Source of the DNA: Lacihabitans soyangensis
GTDB lineage: Bacteria; Bacteroidota; Bacteroidia; Cytophagales; Spirosomataceae
Direction of reading: 5' to 3'
Assembly (NCBI RefSeq): GCF_024343775.1
Contig: NZ_RJUF01000186.1
Coordinates: 1-64,000, forward strand
Length of the DNA stretch: 64,000 nt
A program made the position numbers and the translations under genes. This document shows, in pieces, positions 8,490-17,952 of the stretch (positions are counted from its first letter, which is position 1; each line of letters begins with the position of its first letter). The notes beneath the pieces are model-generated. The model saw nothing but the letters and a program-made list of their open reading frames with translations, was not told the origin of the DNA and did no database searches.

Positions 8490-9986
8490 TTACCATAGTT
8501 TTTTCCATGCCAATTGAACACCAAGATTTTGCGGTAATAAATCACCACGATCTAATCCAACATTAAGTATTACGCTACTTTTGCTTTTAACGAATTCTTT
8601 TGTGCAGCTAATATTTCCAGCAAACTGTTTCCTATCTGGAAATGAACCATCTCTTTGTCCAAAATTACTACTTACTGAAATTTTAGTAAGGAATGTCATG
8701 TTCCAAAAATTATTTTCAGCCCCAAGATATAATGCCTTTACGCGATTGTAAAGGAACATATATGAAGAATAGGCGGTATCGTTAAGTAAATTTAACTCCG
8801 TCCGTGGTATAATAAATGGACTACCAATGTTACTCCCGTTGTAAGACCATCCGTCTAAATATTGGTTGTGGTTATAATAGTTATTTCTGTTGCGACCATA
8901 ATGTTTTCCTTTTATTCTAAATAATTTTAATAACCCAGGTCTGTACATTCCTTGATTAGTGGTTTGGAAATATTCAACGCTAAGTCTTTTTGTATAAGGT
9001 TTAGTTAATTTGGAAACATATGATAGACCGTAGAGACCATCATCTATATTTGTTAAGCTACTAAATGTTTGTCCAGTCTCGAAAAGTAATTCTTTGTATA
9101 CTACAAATCTAGAAAAGGCCATATCTAAAGAACCACCAAAACTTATTTGACCAATATGATTCCCAAATCTGTTTTCATAATCAAATGCCGAAATATTGAT
9201 TGTTGAATCCTTCTTGGGGTTCAATAACGGAAAAACTACATTTTTGTATGTGTACCATCCGGATGGAAATCTGCCATTTATATATCTCGTTTCTCCTTCT
9301 GCCATCGAGTATTTAGGTTTTCCTCCCCATTGGGTGTTGTGCATTATTTCACCATACATATTAAATCTGGCGTTATCTTTTCCTAGCCGCAAACTTATGT
9401 TTTTTTGATGTAAATAATAGTGGCTTGCCCATTTCTGATTTCCAAACCATCCATGAGAAAAATGTCCTTTAATAAATAAAATTTTTAACAATAACTTCTT
9501 ATATTGACTTAGACCTATTTTTATCTGCGGAATTGGTAATGCATTATGGGAGTTAGTCATTGATCCGGAGCTTGTGGTACTATCAGTCAGCCCATAATGT
9601 TCTCTACTCCGACCTAGACTTAAACATAAGTCTTTGTAATTTAATTTTAAGTTTAATTCTGTCAACAAAAATTTACTGTTACGCTCGATGGTAAACAATG
9701 TACTTGTTTTAACTTCATATTTAAAATCTTTATTTTTGTGATAACCTCGTAAAGTGGAAGTTTGCGATATAAATCCTTTATTTCCAGTTTTTTGTCGGGC
9801 TCCATAATGATTTGCTCTCTGCCAAAACGGTACTTCTGAGTGTGAACTCAGGCTATATCCTGATTCAAATTCAACATTTAAACCAATTTTTTGTGCCGAA
9901 AGCTCAGCGTTTAATAGAATTATCAAAAGCAGTACTTTCCAAAAAACTGCGATACCTATTATTTTAAATTTTTTTTGCTTTATCAG
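8490..9986 (-). CDS. Capsule assembly Wzi-like outer-membrane protein
   Basis: An outer-membrane beta-barrel of the Wzi capsule-assembly family as found in Bacteroidota, about 480-500 residues. Family-like signals include LGRSREHYGLTDS, the GHFSHGWFGNQKW segment, LHQKNISLRLG, the MYGEIMHNTQWGG stretch and alternating aromatic strands up to the C-terminal AWKKLW. In the family such proteins help anchor surface polysaccharide. The 5' end is odd: the first usable start in the strong frame is a TTG at 9926, which leaves a clipped signal peptide. The frame stays open upstream, and a CTG at 9986 would give a full signal peptide (KKFKIIGIAVFWKVLLLIIL, then SAQ). No in-frame ATG exists. Either a rare start is used or the start was lost. 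Confidence 0.7.
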   Translation of the reverse strand: MIKQKKFKIIGIAVFWKVLLLIILLNAELSAQKIGLNVEFESGYSLSSHSEVPFWQRANHYGARQKTGNKGFISQTSTLRGYHKNKDFKYEVKTSTLFTIERNSKFLLTELNLKLNYKDLCLSLGRSREHYGLTDSTTSSGSMTNSHNALPIPQIKIGLSQYKKLLLKILFIKGHFSHGWFGNQKWASHYYLHQKNISLRLGKDNARFNMYGEIMHNTQWGGKPKYSMAEGETRYINGRFPSGWYTYKNVVFPLLNPKKDSTINISAFDYENRFGNHIGQISFGGSLDMAFSRFVVYKELLFETGQTFSSLTNIDDGLYGLSYVSKLTKPYTKRLSVEYFQTTNQGMYRPGLLKLFRIKGKHYGRNRNNYYNHNQYLDGWSYNGSNIGSPFIIPRTELNLLNDTAYSSYMFLYNRVKALYLGAENNFWNMTFLTKISVSSNFGQRDGSFPDRKQFAGNISCTKEFVKSKSSVILNVGLDRGDLLPQNLGVQLAWKKLW

Positions 9987-10585
9987 GAAGTTATACTGTT
10001 TATATCCGAAGGAATGACAACATATTAGCCAATGGGTATACAGATAATATGTTTTGGTGCTGTAATACTAATATAAGGTGACAATTTGCATTATGGGTCG
10101 AAAATCGATTGATTTTGTAGTTATCTGATTTACAATTAAATTTTAATTAATGGTGTCCGCCTAAATCAAAAAACTCACTATAACTGCTTGAAAATTAAAA
10201 TCCTTCAGGGGTTTTTACTCAAAGGGAGTCATTTTTGCTATAATAATACCACCCCTCTGGGCTATCAATATGTTTATGAATTTTATATTCACTTTATTAT
10301 ATTTACTCTGATACTAGTGGATTTTAATCAAATAATCTACTTGATTTTTTTGAAAAATTTAATTCAATATAAAAATATATAGCTATTAATTGTGGATAGT
10401 CGAGCTAGTTTTAAGTGTTTAGTAACATAGAATAAGTAAGATGAGCAACAAATATTGCTTAATTAAGAAACGAGAAATTGTGTTTTCGCTATTATAGTTT
10501 ATAAATGGTCCTTTTGTGGGGGATGGTCATATTTGGAATAGAGATACAATTCTCTATTACGAACATATGAGGATAAGTTGCTTAT
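9987..10585. other. Gene-free A/T-rich stretch
   Basis: About 600 bases with only short, unconvincing open frames (one of 64 codons at 10188-10382 is very hydrophobic and A/T-driven). No RNA or repeat family recognised. Confidence 0.5.
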
Positions 10586-11620
10586 TTATTCTAGGGCCAG
10601 ATACCAGTAGTAGTATGCTTCGGGGTTGTTTTTCTTTAGTTTTTGGAGTTTTGGATATACGGGAGATGTGATTGTCCAGTCTTTTATCACTTCTTGGGTG
10701 GCATACCTTTGGATTCTGGTTTCTGCGGTCAATAGTCTTGTGTGATATGCTGTTTTTGCTGCTGCTCTGATGGCTTCTTCTATTCTGAAACGCTGTATTG
10801 TAAAATTGGTGAAGTTGTTTATTCCTCTCCGCAGTTGTTCGAATTCTGGGTCTTTGGTATTTCTTTCCGCTAATTTGTAACAAGCTTGCAAGGTATCTCT
10901 CAATACATCACTTGGTGTTACTTATAATTTCCTGAAACCTATTTCCTCCAGAGCCACTTTCTGATAGCTTGTCTTAACGTCAGTAAATTTCTGGATGTTA
11001 TCGAATAAAAACGCTATGTCAAATAGCTGTTTGATTATTTCTACGGGACGATTCTTGGTATATAATATTCCAGTAGTGGTTGGTGCAAATGCCGTTAGCT
11101 TGTCGCCTAAGATGGATTCTTAGGTTGGTACATGAACCATGGTGACCTCTCCCCTATTTTGTATCCAAGAATGATCTATTGGAATTTGCCTCACCACGGG
11201 GTATGGACATGCTGTGTATAGTGTGTCTAAAAGTATTGGCTCTGTTTTTCCATCAACTTGGCTTTTGTAAAAAACTTTGTAATGACCCAATGGAGCGTCT
11301 TGGGCGTGCTTTCTTTTGGAATAATTTTCTGTGGCTATAAAGATTTGATTGTTAACCAATTTCGCTAGGATCCCTAGAATCTCAGACTCGGTTTGTTGCG
11401 TAATGATATCAATGTCTATGGAGAACCTTTTTGGTTCTTTTGTTGCCCGAAGCAAGGCGGTACCTCCTTTGAAAGTGAAGGATAGTCCACTTAGCGTTAA
11501 TTGTTCCAACAAAGTTAGAGCCCAAATGACCTTTTCAATTAGTTTAGGATCGGTTCTGTTTCCGAGTTTATTACGGAGTTCTGTTATCCAGGCTATTTGG
11601 TTTGATTGAGGGTCTATCAT
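10586..11620 (-). pseudogene. AbiEii-like nucleotidyltransferase toxin, two in-frame stops
   Basis: One continuous frame of about 345 codons interrupted by TAA at 11120-11122 and again at 10922-10924; the three pieces stay in the same frame. The first piece has the nucleotidyltransferase signature of AbiEii/AbiGii-type toxins: FTFKGGTALLRATKE at about residues 48-62, then RFSIDIDII. The middle piece (ESILGDKLTAFAPTTTGILY and FDIAFLFDNI) and the last (DTLQACYKLAERN to WYLALE) match the rest of such proteins. In the family the enzyme modifies nucleotides or tRNA and is held by a partner antitoxin. The partner-like gene lies 23 bases upstream and is intact, so the toxin half seems to have decayed first. 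Confidence 0.75.
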
Positions 11621-11643
11621 AATTATTATGTTTCAGCAAATTT

Positions 11644-12375
11644 TTAATTTATTGCCAAAGCTTTATTTACAATGTTTTTTATTTCTTCTCTTCGGTTTCT
11701 TCTTGTAGCATAACGCAAGAGATTTTGTTTGTTGATGCTATAACGCTCCAATGCCGTTTTAAACATATGCTCTAGTTCGTCTTGCTGTGCGGAAAATATT
11801 TCAGGATCGGATATTATGTCAACCAAAACTTTTTCCAAAGTAGGTATCTGTACAGAGTCTAAAGTATTAACTGGTGCCTCTGATTTTAATGTCTTGACTA
11901 TTGTTACGGGATTGGTATTAGGATTAATATAGTTTTGAAATACTTCTGTTTTGGGGTTTAAGTAAATATTTTGCTTGGTTTGACTCAGAAACTGAAAAAC
12001 CTGGTTAACTGCGTCCTTTTCCACCTCAATGATTTGATAGGTTCGGAAGGCTTGATGAATCATGAAATCGTTGAGTACTGAGGTGTCCCAAATGCAAAAA
12101 TTAATGTAATGATATTGATTTTGGATTTCGTTGAAGATTTTTTTGAGATTATTGTTTATCGGAAACCAGAAATCGAGTTTGTTTTCCGTGCTGTAGATTC
12201 CTCGGGAAGGATTCTTTATCAGTCCGGACTTTTTCAAACGAGATATATAAACCTGAAGAGTGTTCTCTTTCAATTTTGGAAACTTAGATTTAATCTTTTC
12301 TGTCAAATCTGACAAAGATATTTCCGCCCCTGAACTTAGGGTATTGGATACAAAATTTTCTAGCTTGGCTGGCAT
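11644..12375 (-). CDS. AbiEi-like antitoxin partner
   Basis: A 243-residue protein, the likely partner of the broken nucleotidyltransferase downstream. The N-terminal 65 residues form a winged helix (ISLSDLTEKIKSKFPKLKEN, YISRLKKSGLIKNPSRGIY), followed by a middle domain (FCIWDTSVLNDFMIHQAFRT, VEKDAVNQVFQFL) of the type seen in DUF6577/AbiEi-like antitoxins. The ATG at 12375 is preferred to an upstream TTG (12423) because the fold begins there. In type IV systems this protein neutralises the toxin and represses its own promoter. It is uninterrupted although its partner carries two stops. Confidence 0.7.
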   Translation of the reverse strand: MPAKLENFVSNTLSSGAEISLSDLTEKIKSKFPKLKENTLQVYISRLKKSGLIKNPSRGIYSTENKLDFWFPINNNLKKIFNEIQNQYHYINFCIWDTSVLNDFMIHQAFRTYQIIEVEKDAVNQVFQFLSQTKQNIYLNPKTEVFQNYINPNTNPVTIVKTLKSEAPVNTLDSVQIPTLEKVLVDIISDPEIFSAQQDELEHMFKTALERYSINKQNLLRYATRRNRREEIKNIVNKALAIN

Positions 12376-12567
12376 AAGAATTATTTTATGCCACAAAGGT
12401 AATAAAAAATTATGTTTTGGCAAAATTTTAAATTATTGCCGAAAGATACATTTCGACAACGTTCAGCGACCACACCTTGAGGATTTGTGATGTTCTAAAC
12501 TTAATTAGGTTACTGTTTGTGGGGACACAAACAGGGACTGGATGATTTATTTTCATCAAACGCAAAT

Positions 12568-13232
12568 TTAACAAGCTGGCACCTTAATGGTAATGAGATT
12601 TTGTGGACTTTTCAGGCGACCCAATAAATTAACCAAAGCTTGATAAACATCTTCTCGAGACCAACTGCCCGTTGCTGTGATTGCACTAATTACTATTTCC
12701 ATTTTCGCAGCATCTTCCTTATTCTTAGGAACCTTTACCCCGAGAATTTTTAGAATGGAAAAAAGGTCATAAAATGCATTAATTTAATATCTCTTGCCTT
12801 TTCAGTTTCAGTTAGTCTCCCTTCAATAACGACTCCATGAGAACGGTTTACATTTTTTGCTACAGGGAAAACTCTCAAAAAACCTTCTTTATGTTTGAGA
12901 CCACGACTTTGATTAAATAAATGGTCTATATCGAACTCCTGAGATAGTTTACTTTCTGAAAACCCTAAAAATTCTTTGGCATACTTCAAATAGGCTGTTC
13001 TGTAGTTACGCTAGCTAGCTCTTACCCAACAAGAAGGTATGCCATTCTGAAACCAGGCATAAGCATTGTTCTTCTTTATACCTGCAATAGGTATAAGGTT
13101 TTCCCCTTTCAGAACAGGATTTGTCAATAAGAGATTTATTTCTCTAACGGCAATAACCGGTGGTAAAAGGTCACTGTCAAATGCCCTTATTAATTCCTGC
13201 CTTTCCAAGGCTAAACAATTTTGAAACTCCAT
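12568..13232 (-). pseudogene. Broken unknown gene, in-frame TAG plus frameshift
   Basis: A former gene of about 220 codons that I do not recognise. It starts MEFQNCLALERQELIRAFDS, hits an in-frame TAG at 13011-13013 after WVRAS, resumes RNYRTAYLKYAKEFLGF in the same frame, then loses frame in a T-run near 12760-12766. Adding one T restores a frame that runs on through KILGVKVPKNKEDAAKMEI, SREDVYQALVNLLGRL and KVPAC to a stop at 12568. Conserved-looking words include FDIDHLFNQSRG and VAKNVNRSHG. It was cytoplasmic, with no signal peptide. The precise restorations argue for a recently inactivated real gene. Confidence 0.6.
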
Positions 13233-13428
13233 TTATCAAAGATGAATGCTTTTTGTAAAGGTATATTTCAACAACCATAGTTTGTAGGACGGTGCCATAA
13301 AATTTTATGCGGTTCTTAGCCATTTTCCCAAAATAAAACCATTGGAAAGGAAAAGGAAAAAAGGGGGGTTGGGGGGATTAAAGGATATGGATTGGAAAGG
13401 ATTCTTACCCCGTAGGGAAAAATAATAC

Positions 13429-13468
13429 ACACACTCGGGTTAATTTTTTATTTGTAGTGTGTTTTTTT
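13429..13468 (+). terminator. Hairpin with T-run before origin 1
   Basis: ACACACT (13429-13435) pairs with AGTGTGT (13456-13462) across a 20-nt loop and is followed by a run of T to 13468. It would stop plus-strand transcription entering the iteron region. No plus-strand gene immediately precedes it, so its role is uncertain. Confidence 0.35.
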
Positions 13469-13546
13469 ATTTTTTTAATGTTTTTTAAATACTTTTTTAG
13501 AACCTACATAAATAACTTAAAATCAGTTACTTATAAGCTATTCTCT

Positions 13547-13905
13547 CAACCAGATTACGGTCATTAGCCAACCAGATTACGGTGATTAAGCAACTAGATT
13601 ACGGCAATTAGGCAACTCATATACGGCACTTATCCAACTCATTTACGGTGTAGCCAACCAGATTACGGTTGGTATCCAACTCATTTACGGCTTCTCAAAA
13701 GCTACATTATTATGACAAATTGTACAGATATTTAGTAGGAATCCCTCGATTTGAGCTAAATATGGCCACTTCAGCGGTTGGGATTGGTAATTATCCAACT
13801 CAATTACGGTTAAATACTTTGTTTTTTATACCAAATGTCATAGATAGCCAACTCAAATACGGCATTTTTTATTAAATAATTATTTAATAGCCAACTGTAA
13901 TACGG
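13547..13905. repeat. Iteron array of origin 1, ten copies
   Basis: Ten direct copies of a 14-base word, consensus CAACyvrwTTACGG, occur at 13547, 13569, 13591, 13613, 13635, 13655, 13677, 13796, 13849 and 13892. The first seven are spaced 22, 22, 22, 22, 20 and 22 bases apart, about two helical turns, and the last three are farther apart. Every copy ends in ACGG. The array lies upstream of a Rep_3-type initiator gene and is followed by A/T-rich DNA (13906-14290), the usual layout of an iteron plasmid origin where the initiator binds the repeats and opens the A/T-rich part. A 68-codon open frame here is a by-product of the repeats. Confidence 0.9.
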
Positions 13906-14295
13906 CACATGGGTGTTAATGTGCAGATATTGGGTTCTAATTTGCAAAAAAATTCAGTTTGTGTTTTTAAAATTTATTTTAAAATAAGTTTATTGGGGGA
14001 TAGTAATTGACTTATAAAACCCGAAAGTGACTGGGAATTATCTGTGATTCTGGCTGAACTGAACAATTTAGTTTGGTAAGATATAAGGTAAAGTTAGACG
14101 AGATGTACATTAAAAAGAAAACTTTTTTGAGAACACTATCTTTATGAGACGTTAAAATATTTTAAAGGAAATTATATGTAATAAAGTGCGACCTGAAAAC
14201 GGATAAAAATATTTTAGCCAACTTTGTTTTAAAAGTTGAATTTGTGTATTAACTTGCTATTCCTTTTAACTTAAACTCTGATTTACACGTTTCTA

Positions 14296-15741
14296 ATGGC
14301 GAAGGATACCGTAAAAGAACTTCAACAGAACCCAGATTATGTGATTTTAAATAATCCCTTGGCCAGTCCTAAGTTTGTTAGGATGATTGGTAAAGGGAAA
14401 GAGATTGCAATTAATGATATTTATACCCCAAAGATATTCTACGATATTGCTTCAAAACTTACGCCTGAGCATATGGTGGATATACAAAGAAACCAGTCGG
14501 TGGTTCTTGAGATTCACTTAGGAGATTTTTTGGAGAGTATCGGTGCTAATAAAAAGAATTATAAGCATCTGATTGACAGTATTGAAACTATGCAATCTAA
14601 CCTACTTCGCTGGAAGGAAGGAGATGATATAATTACTACATCTATTGTGACCAAATCGATTCATAACCCTAAAACGGGTCGGATGGAGATATTTGTAGAC
14701 AGCGATATTGCGAAAAGAATTATAGAGGTCAAGGAAGATGGTAATTTTAGTTTCTTGAAGAATAACGTTTTTCGGCTTCAAAATGCACAAGCTATAAAGT
14801 TATATCCATTTTTTAAATCCTGGTTGAACCATGGAAAGTATTCAACGGATTTGGAGCGATTTAAAGTACAGTTTAATTATAACACCTCTGGATATAAACA
14901 TTGGAGTAATTTTGAAGGTAAGGTACTGGTGCCCGCCATGGAGGAAATCAATGATAAAACCGATATTCAGGTTAATTATGAACCTACTGGTGATAATTTG
15001 GATGGAAAACGGCCACGGATTAAAGGGCTTTTGTTTACGATTACGAAGAAGGACGAGACTAAACTTTTGATAGAGCAAGCGGCCACTCAAGAACAGGCAC
15101 TTCATGAGCAGGTAGAACAGCCAGGGCTTTTTGATAAGGATATTCAGCTGAAAGAAATCTTAGGATTGGTGCAAAAATTTAGTATTCAAGAAAAGCCTTC
15201 GGAGTTGGCCATTAAAACACATTTTGATACATTATTGACTAATATAGGATTTCAAGCCGTAAAAGATGGTCTTCTTGGCATGATTGAAAGTAAGGCCAAA
15301 CCGAAAACATTGGCATTTTTCACAGCTGATAATTTACTTAAATATCCCGGTTTTGAGCAAGCTCAAAAGGAAGTCAAAAAGGAAAAGACAGTCACCAATG
15401 ACCAATTACTTGAAGAAATAAAAAAACAAAGGACAATTGACGAGTTAAGGAGAGTTTATCAGCAAGAAAGGAGCACTTTTCTGACAAAATATTTTGAAGA
15501 AATGGATCCGGTTCAAAAAGAAAAAGAGATTGAAGAACTGTGGAATTCATCGGGGGTAAAGGTGATTTATTTTCGAGGGGAAGAGAAAAGTCAACCGAAC
15601 TCCAATGCCGTTAAAAGAATAGCTGAGAAGTACGCTTTCCCTAATGGCTATGACGAGAAAAAGCATCTGAAGCATTTCGCTCTTCAGAATTTTAAGCTAC
15701 ATATAGATTTTGATGAAAAGGGAGAGATTGTTTTGGGGTGA
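14296..15741 (+). CDS. Plasmid replication initiator Rep1, Rep_3 family
   Basis: A 481-residue initiator of the Rep_3 (RepB/RepE-like) family. The first 255 residues hold the paired winged-helix domains; typical words are FRLQNAQAIKLYPFFKSW, the YKHWSNFEGKVLVPAMEEIN stretch and KTDIQVNYEPTGD. The family binds iterons as monomer and melts the origin. The C-terminal 220 residues are longer than in many relatives and mostly charged and helical (about 270-481), perhaps for partner contacts. It lies 390 bases after the iteron array, and its stop abuts the end of the convergent patatin-like gene. With a second unrelated-looking initiator 6 kb away, the replicon appears to be a fusion. Confidence 0.92.
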   Translation: MAKDTVKELQQNPDYVILNNPLASPKFVRMIGKGKEIAINDIYTPKIFYDIASKLTPEHMVDIQRNQSVVLEIHLGDFLESIGANKKNYKHLIDSIETMQSNLLRWKEGDDIITTSIVTKSIHNPKTGRMEIFVDSDIAKRIIEVKEDGNFSFLKNNVFRLQNAQAIKLYPFFKSWLNHGKYSTDLERFKVQFNYNTSGYKHWSNFEGKVLVPAMEEINDKTDIQVNYEPTGDNLDGKRPRIKGLLFTITKKDETKLLIEQAATQEQALHEQVEQPGLFDKDIQLKEILGLVQKFSIQEKPSELAIKTHFDTLLTNIGFQAVKDGLLGMIESKAKPKTLAFFTADNLLKYPGFEQAQKEVKKEKTVTNDQLLEEIKKQRTIDELRRVYQQERSTFLTKYFEEMDPVQKEKEIEELWNSSGVKVIYFRGEEKSQPNSNAVKRIAEKYAFPNGYDEKKHLKHFALQNFKLHIDFDEKGEIVLG

Positions 15742-17940
15742 TTAATGGCTATCTGAGGTTAATTTCTCTAAACCTGCAAAAACCTTGTGCATGTAGTATA
15801 AGTTTTTTGCTCGAGAAAAAGTAACACTGCTGTCAATATTAATAATTTTAGCTGCCCTTTGTTCACTAGAAAGGTTTGAATAATCCAAGTTGAACAAAGT
15901 ATTAATATTGTTATGCATACCATTCAAAGACTTCTTACTCAATTGCCAACCTAATGGGTAGACATGGTTTTCCCTGTTTAGTTCTATAGTTGTGAAGGTA
16001 ACACCAAGTTTACTTTGGATGGATAAGTTTGTATATAAGTCACTTTTTATAACAGATTCCTTATCCCAGCTATTATAAAAACTCTGAATAATGCTTTTCG
16101 TTTCGTAAGCTAATTGAGAATTATTGACCAGCGATTTATTTTCGTTTCTACTGTTTTTTAAATAGAATATGTACGGTTTAATATATATACGTTTTTTGGC
16201 AAGGCTGTCGATTTTAAAGTGTAGTTGAGATATTACTTGTAGGCACGTTTCTATTCCTGTGTTATCATTATAGCCACCATCAGTTAAATGATATTTTTCA
16301 TTTTTAGTTGATTTTATTAGACCCCCACTTGTAACTATCGGAAAACGGGCTGATAAAGATGCCGCTGATTTAGCTTTCAAATCATAATTTGGATCAATTT
16401 CATTGTATATTTCCCTGATTCCTGTCAATTTGTTATTAAAATTTAAATTAGAAATTATTGCCTTTTCTCCAGTTTCGGCCAATGTGCAATTTAAAACTAA
16501 TGAAGGGATTTGAAATAATGTATCGTTAGACCAAATATTCAGCAGCTGGTTGTCCATAGTTCTGGATTGGGTTTTGTCAAAATATGAATTGCTCCAAGAA
16601 TCTTCTAACATTTTGTTTCTATCTAAAGTACTAAATTCCTGTGGTGAAAAAATTCTTAGTGGGGATTTGAACATGTTTCCACGAACAATATTGGATAAAT
16701 AGTCTTGGGATATTAAATCATAAATCGTTGAGTCAGAAATGCGTTGGTTTCTATAATGCAATTTGTCTTTAAGTAATGACACATACATTGTTGCACCGAC
16801 TGAACCACCAGAGACCCCGGAAATTAAGTAAATATAATTTGTCTTTTTTGAGAATTTTTTGTCAATAAAATTCATTGCCATCAATGACCAACCCATTGCT
16901 CTTATACCACCACCCTCAGCAGCAATAAAGATAAGCGGAATAGTATCACCTTCAACGGGTTTCTTGTGATTAATCCATTTTGAAAAATGTAATTGATGAT
17001 CTATTTGAGCGTGTTGCTTTTGCATGTATTCTGCCTCGGAAGGGTCATTCCAAAGTGAAAATATGAGTTCTATTGCAGAAATTATAAAAATGAATTTCGC
17101 TTTATTGGCTCTTGGCAGTATCATGAATTCTACAATGAATAGTAATGCGAAAGAAAAACCAATAAAAATTATGCTCTGTGTGGCGAATAAATTTACGAAA
17201 AATTGATTTGGAGAAGAAAAGCCTAGAAATGTGTAAATTACTATACCAATTGAAAAAAATGTTGTTTTGAATAATAGGCCGCGATAATCGATTATGTGCT
17301 TAGGTGTTTTTTTATTAAATTGATTTAATGTTATTTGGCCGGCATAATTAAGTATGTGATTGTCTAAATAAGGTTTTGTATATTGGATTAACCTATTAAT
17401 AACAACTTGTGTTAACAGACAAACAGTACCAAACAAAAGTAAATTTGAATTGGTCTCAGCATTAAAGAAAACCAAAAAAAAATGTTCAGAAAATTCCAGC
17501 AGAATAAGAACGCTAATAATTAGAACAATCAAGTTTTCCATTGTAAGTTTCAAATAACGAAGACTAGCTTGATCCCAAATTTTAAACCTATTAGCAACTG
17601 TAATACTCGAATTAAATGATGCAGTCTTCTTGACCGCGATGATAGCTAAATTATTGGTATAAATGTAAAATACTATAGACAGAGCAAAGATGGTTTTCTT
17701 CAGAACATCTGTATCCGAAATTAATATCTGTGTATTTTCTACAACTTGTTCAGTATGAAGAATAAAGTATAGCATACAGTTGACTATAACTATTAGATAG
17801 AATTCGGAGATAATATACCATGTGAAGTCTATTATTAAATTCAGAATTGAACTTGCTTTTCTGAAATATGGAAGTACTATTTGACTCCAAATTTTAATTC
17901 TTTCATTTAAAGAATTTAGGAACTGTATTAATTTATCCAT
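15742..17940 (-). CDS. Membrane patatin-like phospholipase
   Basis: A 732-residue protein: about seven membrane helices in residues 35-300, then a cytoplasmic patatin-type lipase domain from about 335. All catalytic parts are visible: oxyanion loop EGGGIRA near 343, nucleophile elbow GVSGGS with Ser377, and the catalytic aspartate in DGGYNDNTG near 554. Patatins cleave acyl chains from membrane lipids. The start is the ATG at 17940. It is 12 bases downstream of an EEP-family nuclease on the same strand, so the two are very likely co-transcribed. Patatins serve as membrane-damaging effectors in some phage-defence systems such as CBASS, but there is no nucleotide-sensor gene here; a defence role is only a hypothesis. 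Confidence 0.82.
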   Translation of the reverse strand: MDKLIQFLNSLNERIKIWSQIVLPYFRKASSILNLIIDFTWYIISEFYLIVIVNCMLYFILHTEQVVENTQILISDTDVLKKTIFALSIVFYIYTNNLAIIAVKKTASFNSSITVANRFKIWDQASLRYLKLTMENLIVLIISVLILLEFSEHFFLVFFNAETNSNLLLFGTVCLLTQVVINRLIQYTKPYLDNHILNYAGQITLNQFNKKTPKHIIDYRGLLFKTTFFSIGIVIYTFLGFSSPNQFFVNLFATQSIIFIGFSFALLFIVEFMILPRANKAKFIFIISAIELIFSLWNDPSEAEYMQKQHAQIDHQLHFSKWINHKKPVEGDTIPLIFIAAEGGGIRAMGWSLMAMNFIDKKFSKKTNYIYLISGVSGGSVGATMYVSLLKDKLHYRNQRISDSTIYDLISQDYLSNIVRGNMFKSPLRIFSPQEFSTLDRNKMLEDSWSNSYFDKTQSRTMDNQLLNIWSNDTLFQIPSLVLNCTLAETGEKAIISNLNFNNKLTGIREIYNEIDPNYDLKAKSAASLSARFPIVTSGGLIKSTKNEKYHLTDGGYNDNTGIETCLQVISQLHFKIDSLAKKRIYIKPYIFYLKNSRNENKSLVNNSQLAYETKSIIQSFYNSWDKESVIKSDLYTNLSIQSKLGVTFTTIELNRENHVYPLGWQLSKKSLNGMHNNINTLFNLDYSNLSSEQRAAKIINIDSSVTFSRAKNLYYMHKVFAGLEKLTSDSH

Positions 17941-17952
17941 CAATAAAATAAT

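Noticed and set aside
10188-10382. 64-codon hydrophobic open frame
   Set aside because: It follows from A/T-rich DNA (I, F, Y, N codons) with no neighbour context.
13669-13875. 68-codon open frame inside the iteron array
   Set aside because: It runs through iteron copies; the repeats explain it.
13547-13905. CRISPR array
   Set aside because: Repeats are only 14 bases with 6-8 base gaps and no cas genes are present; iterons fit.
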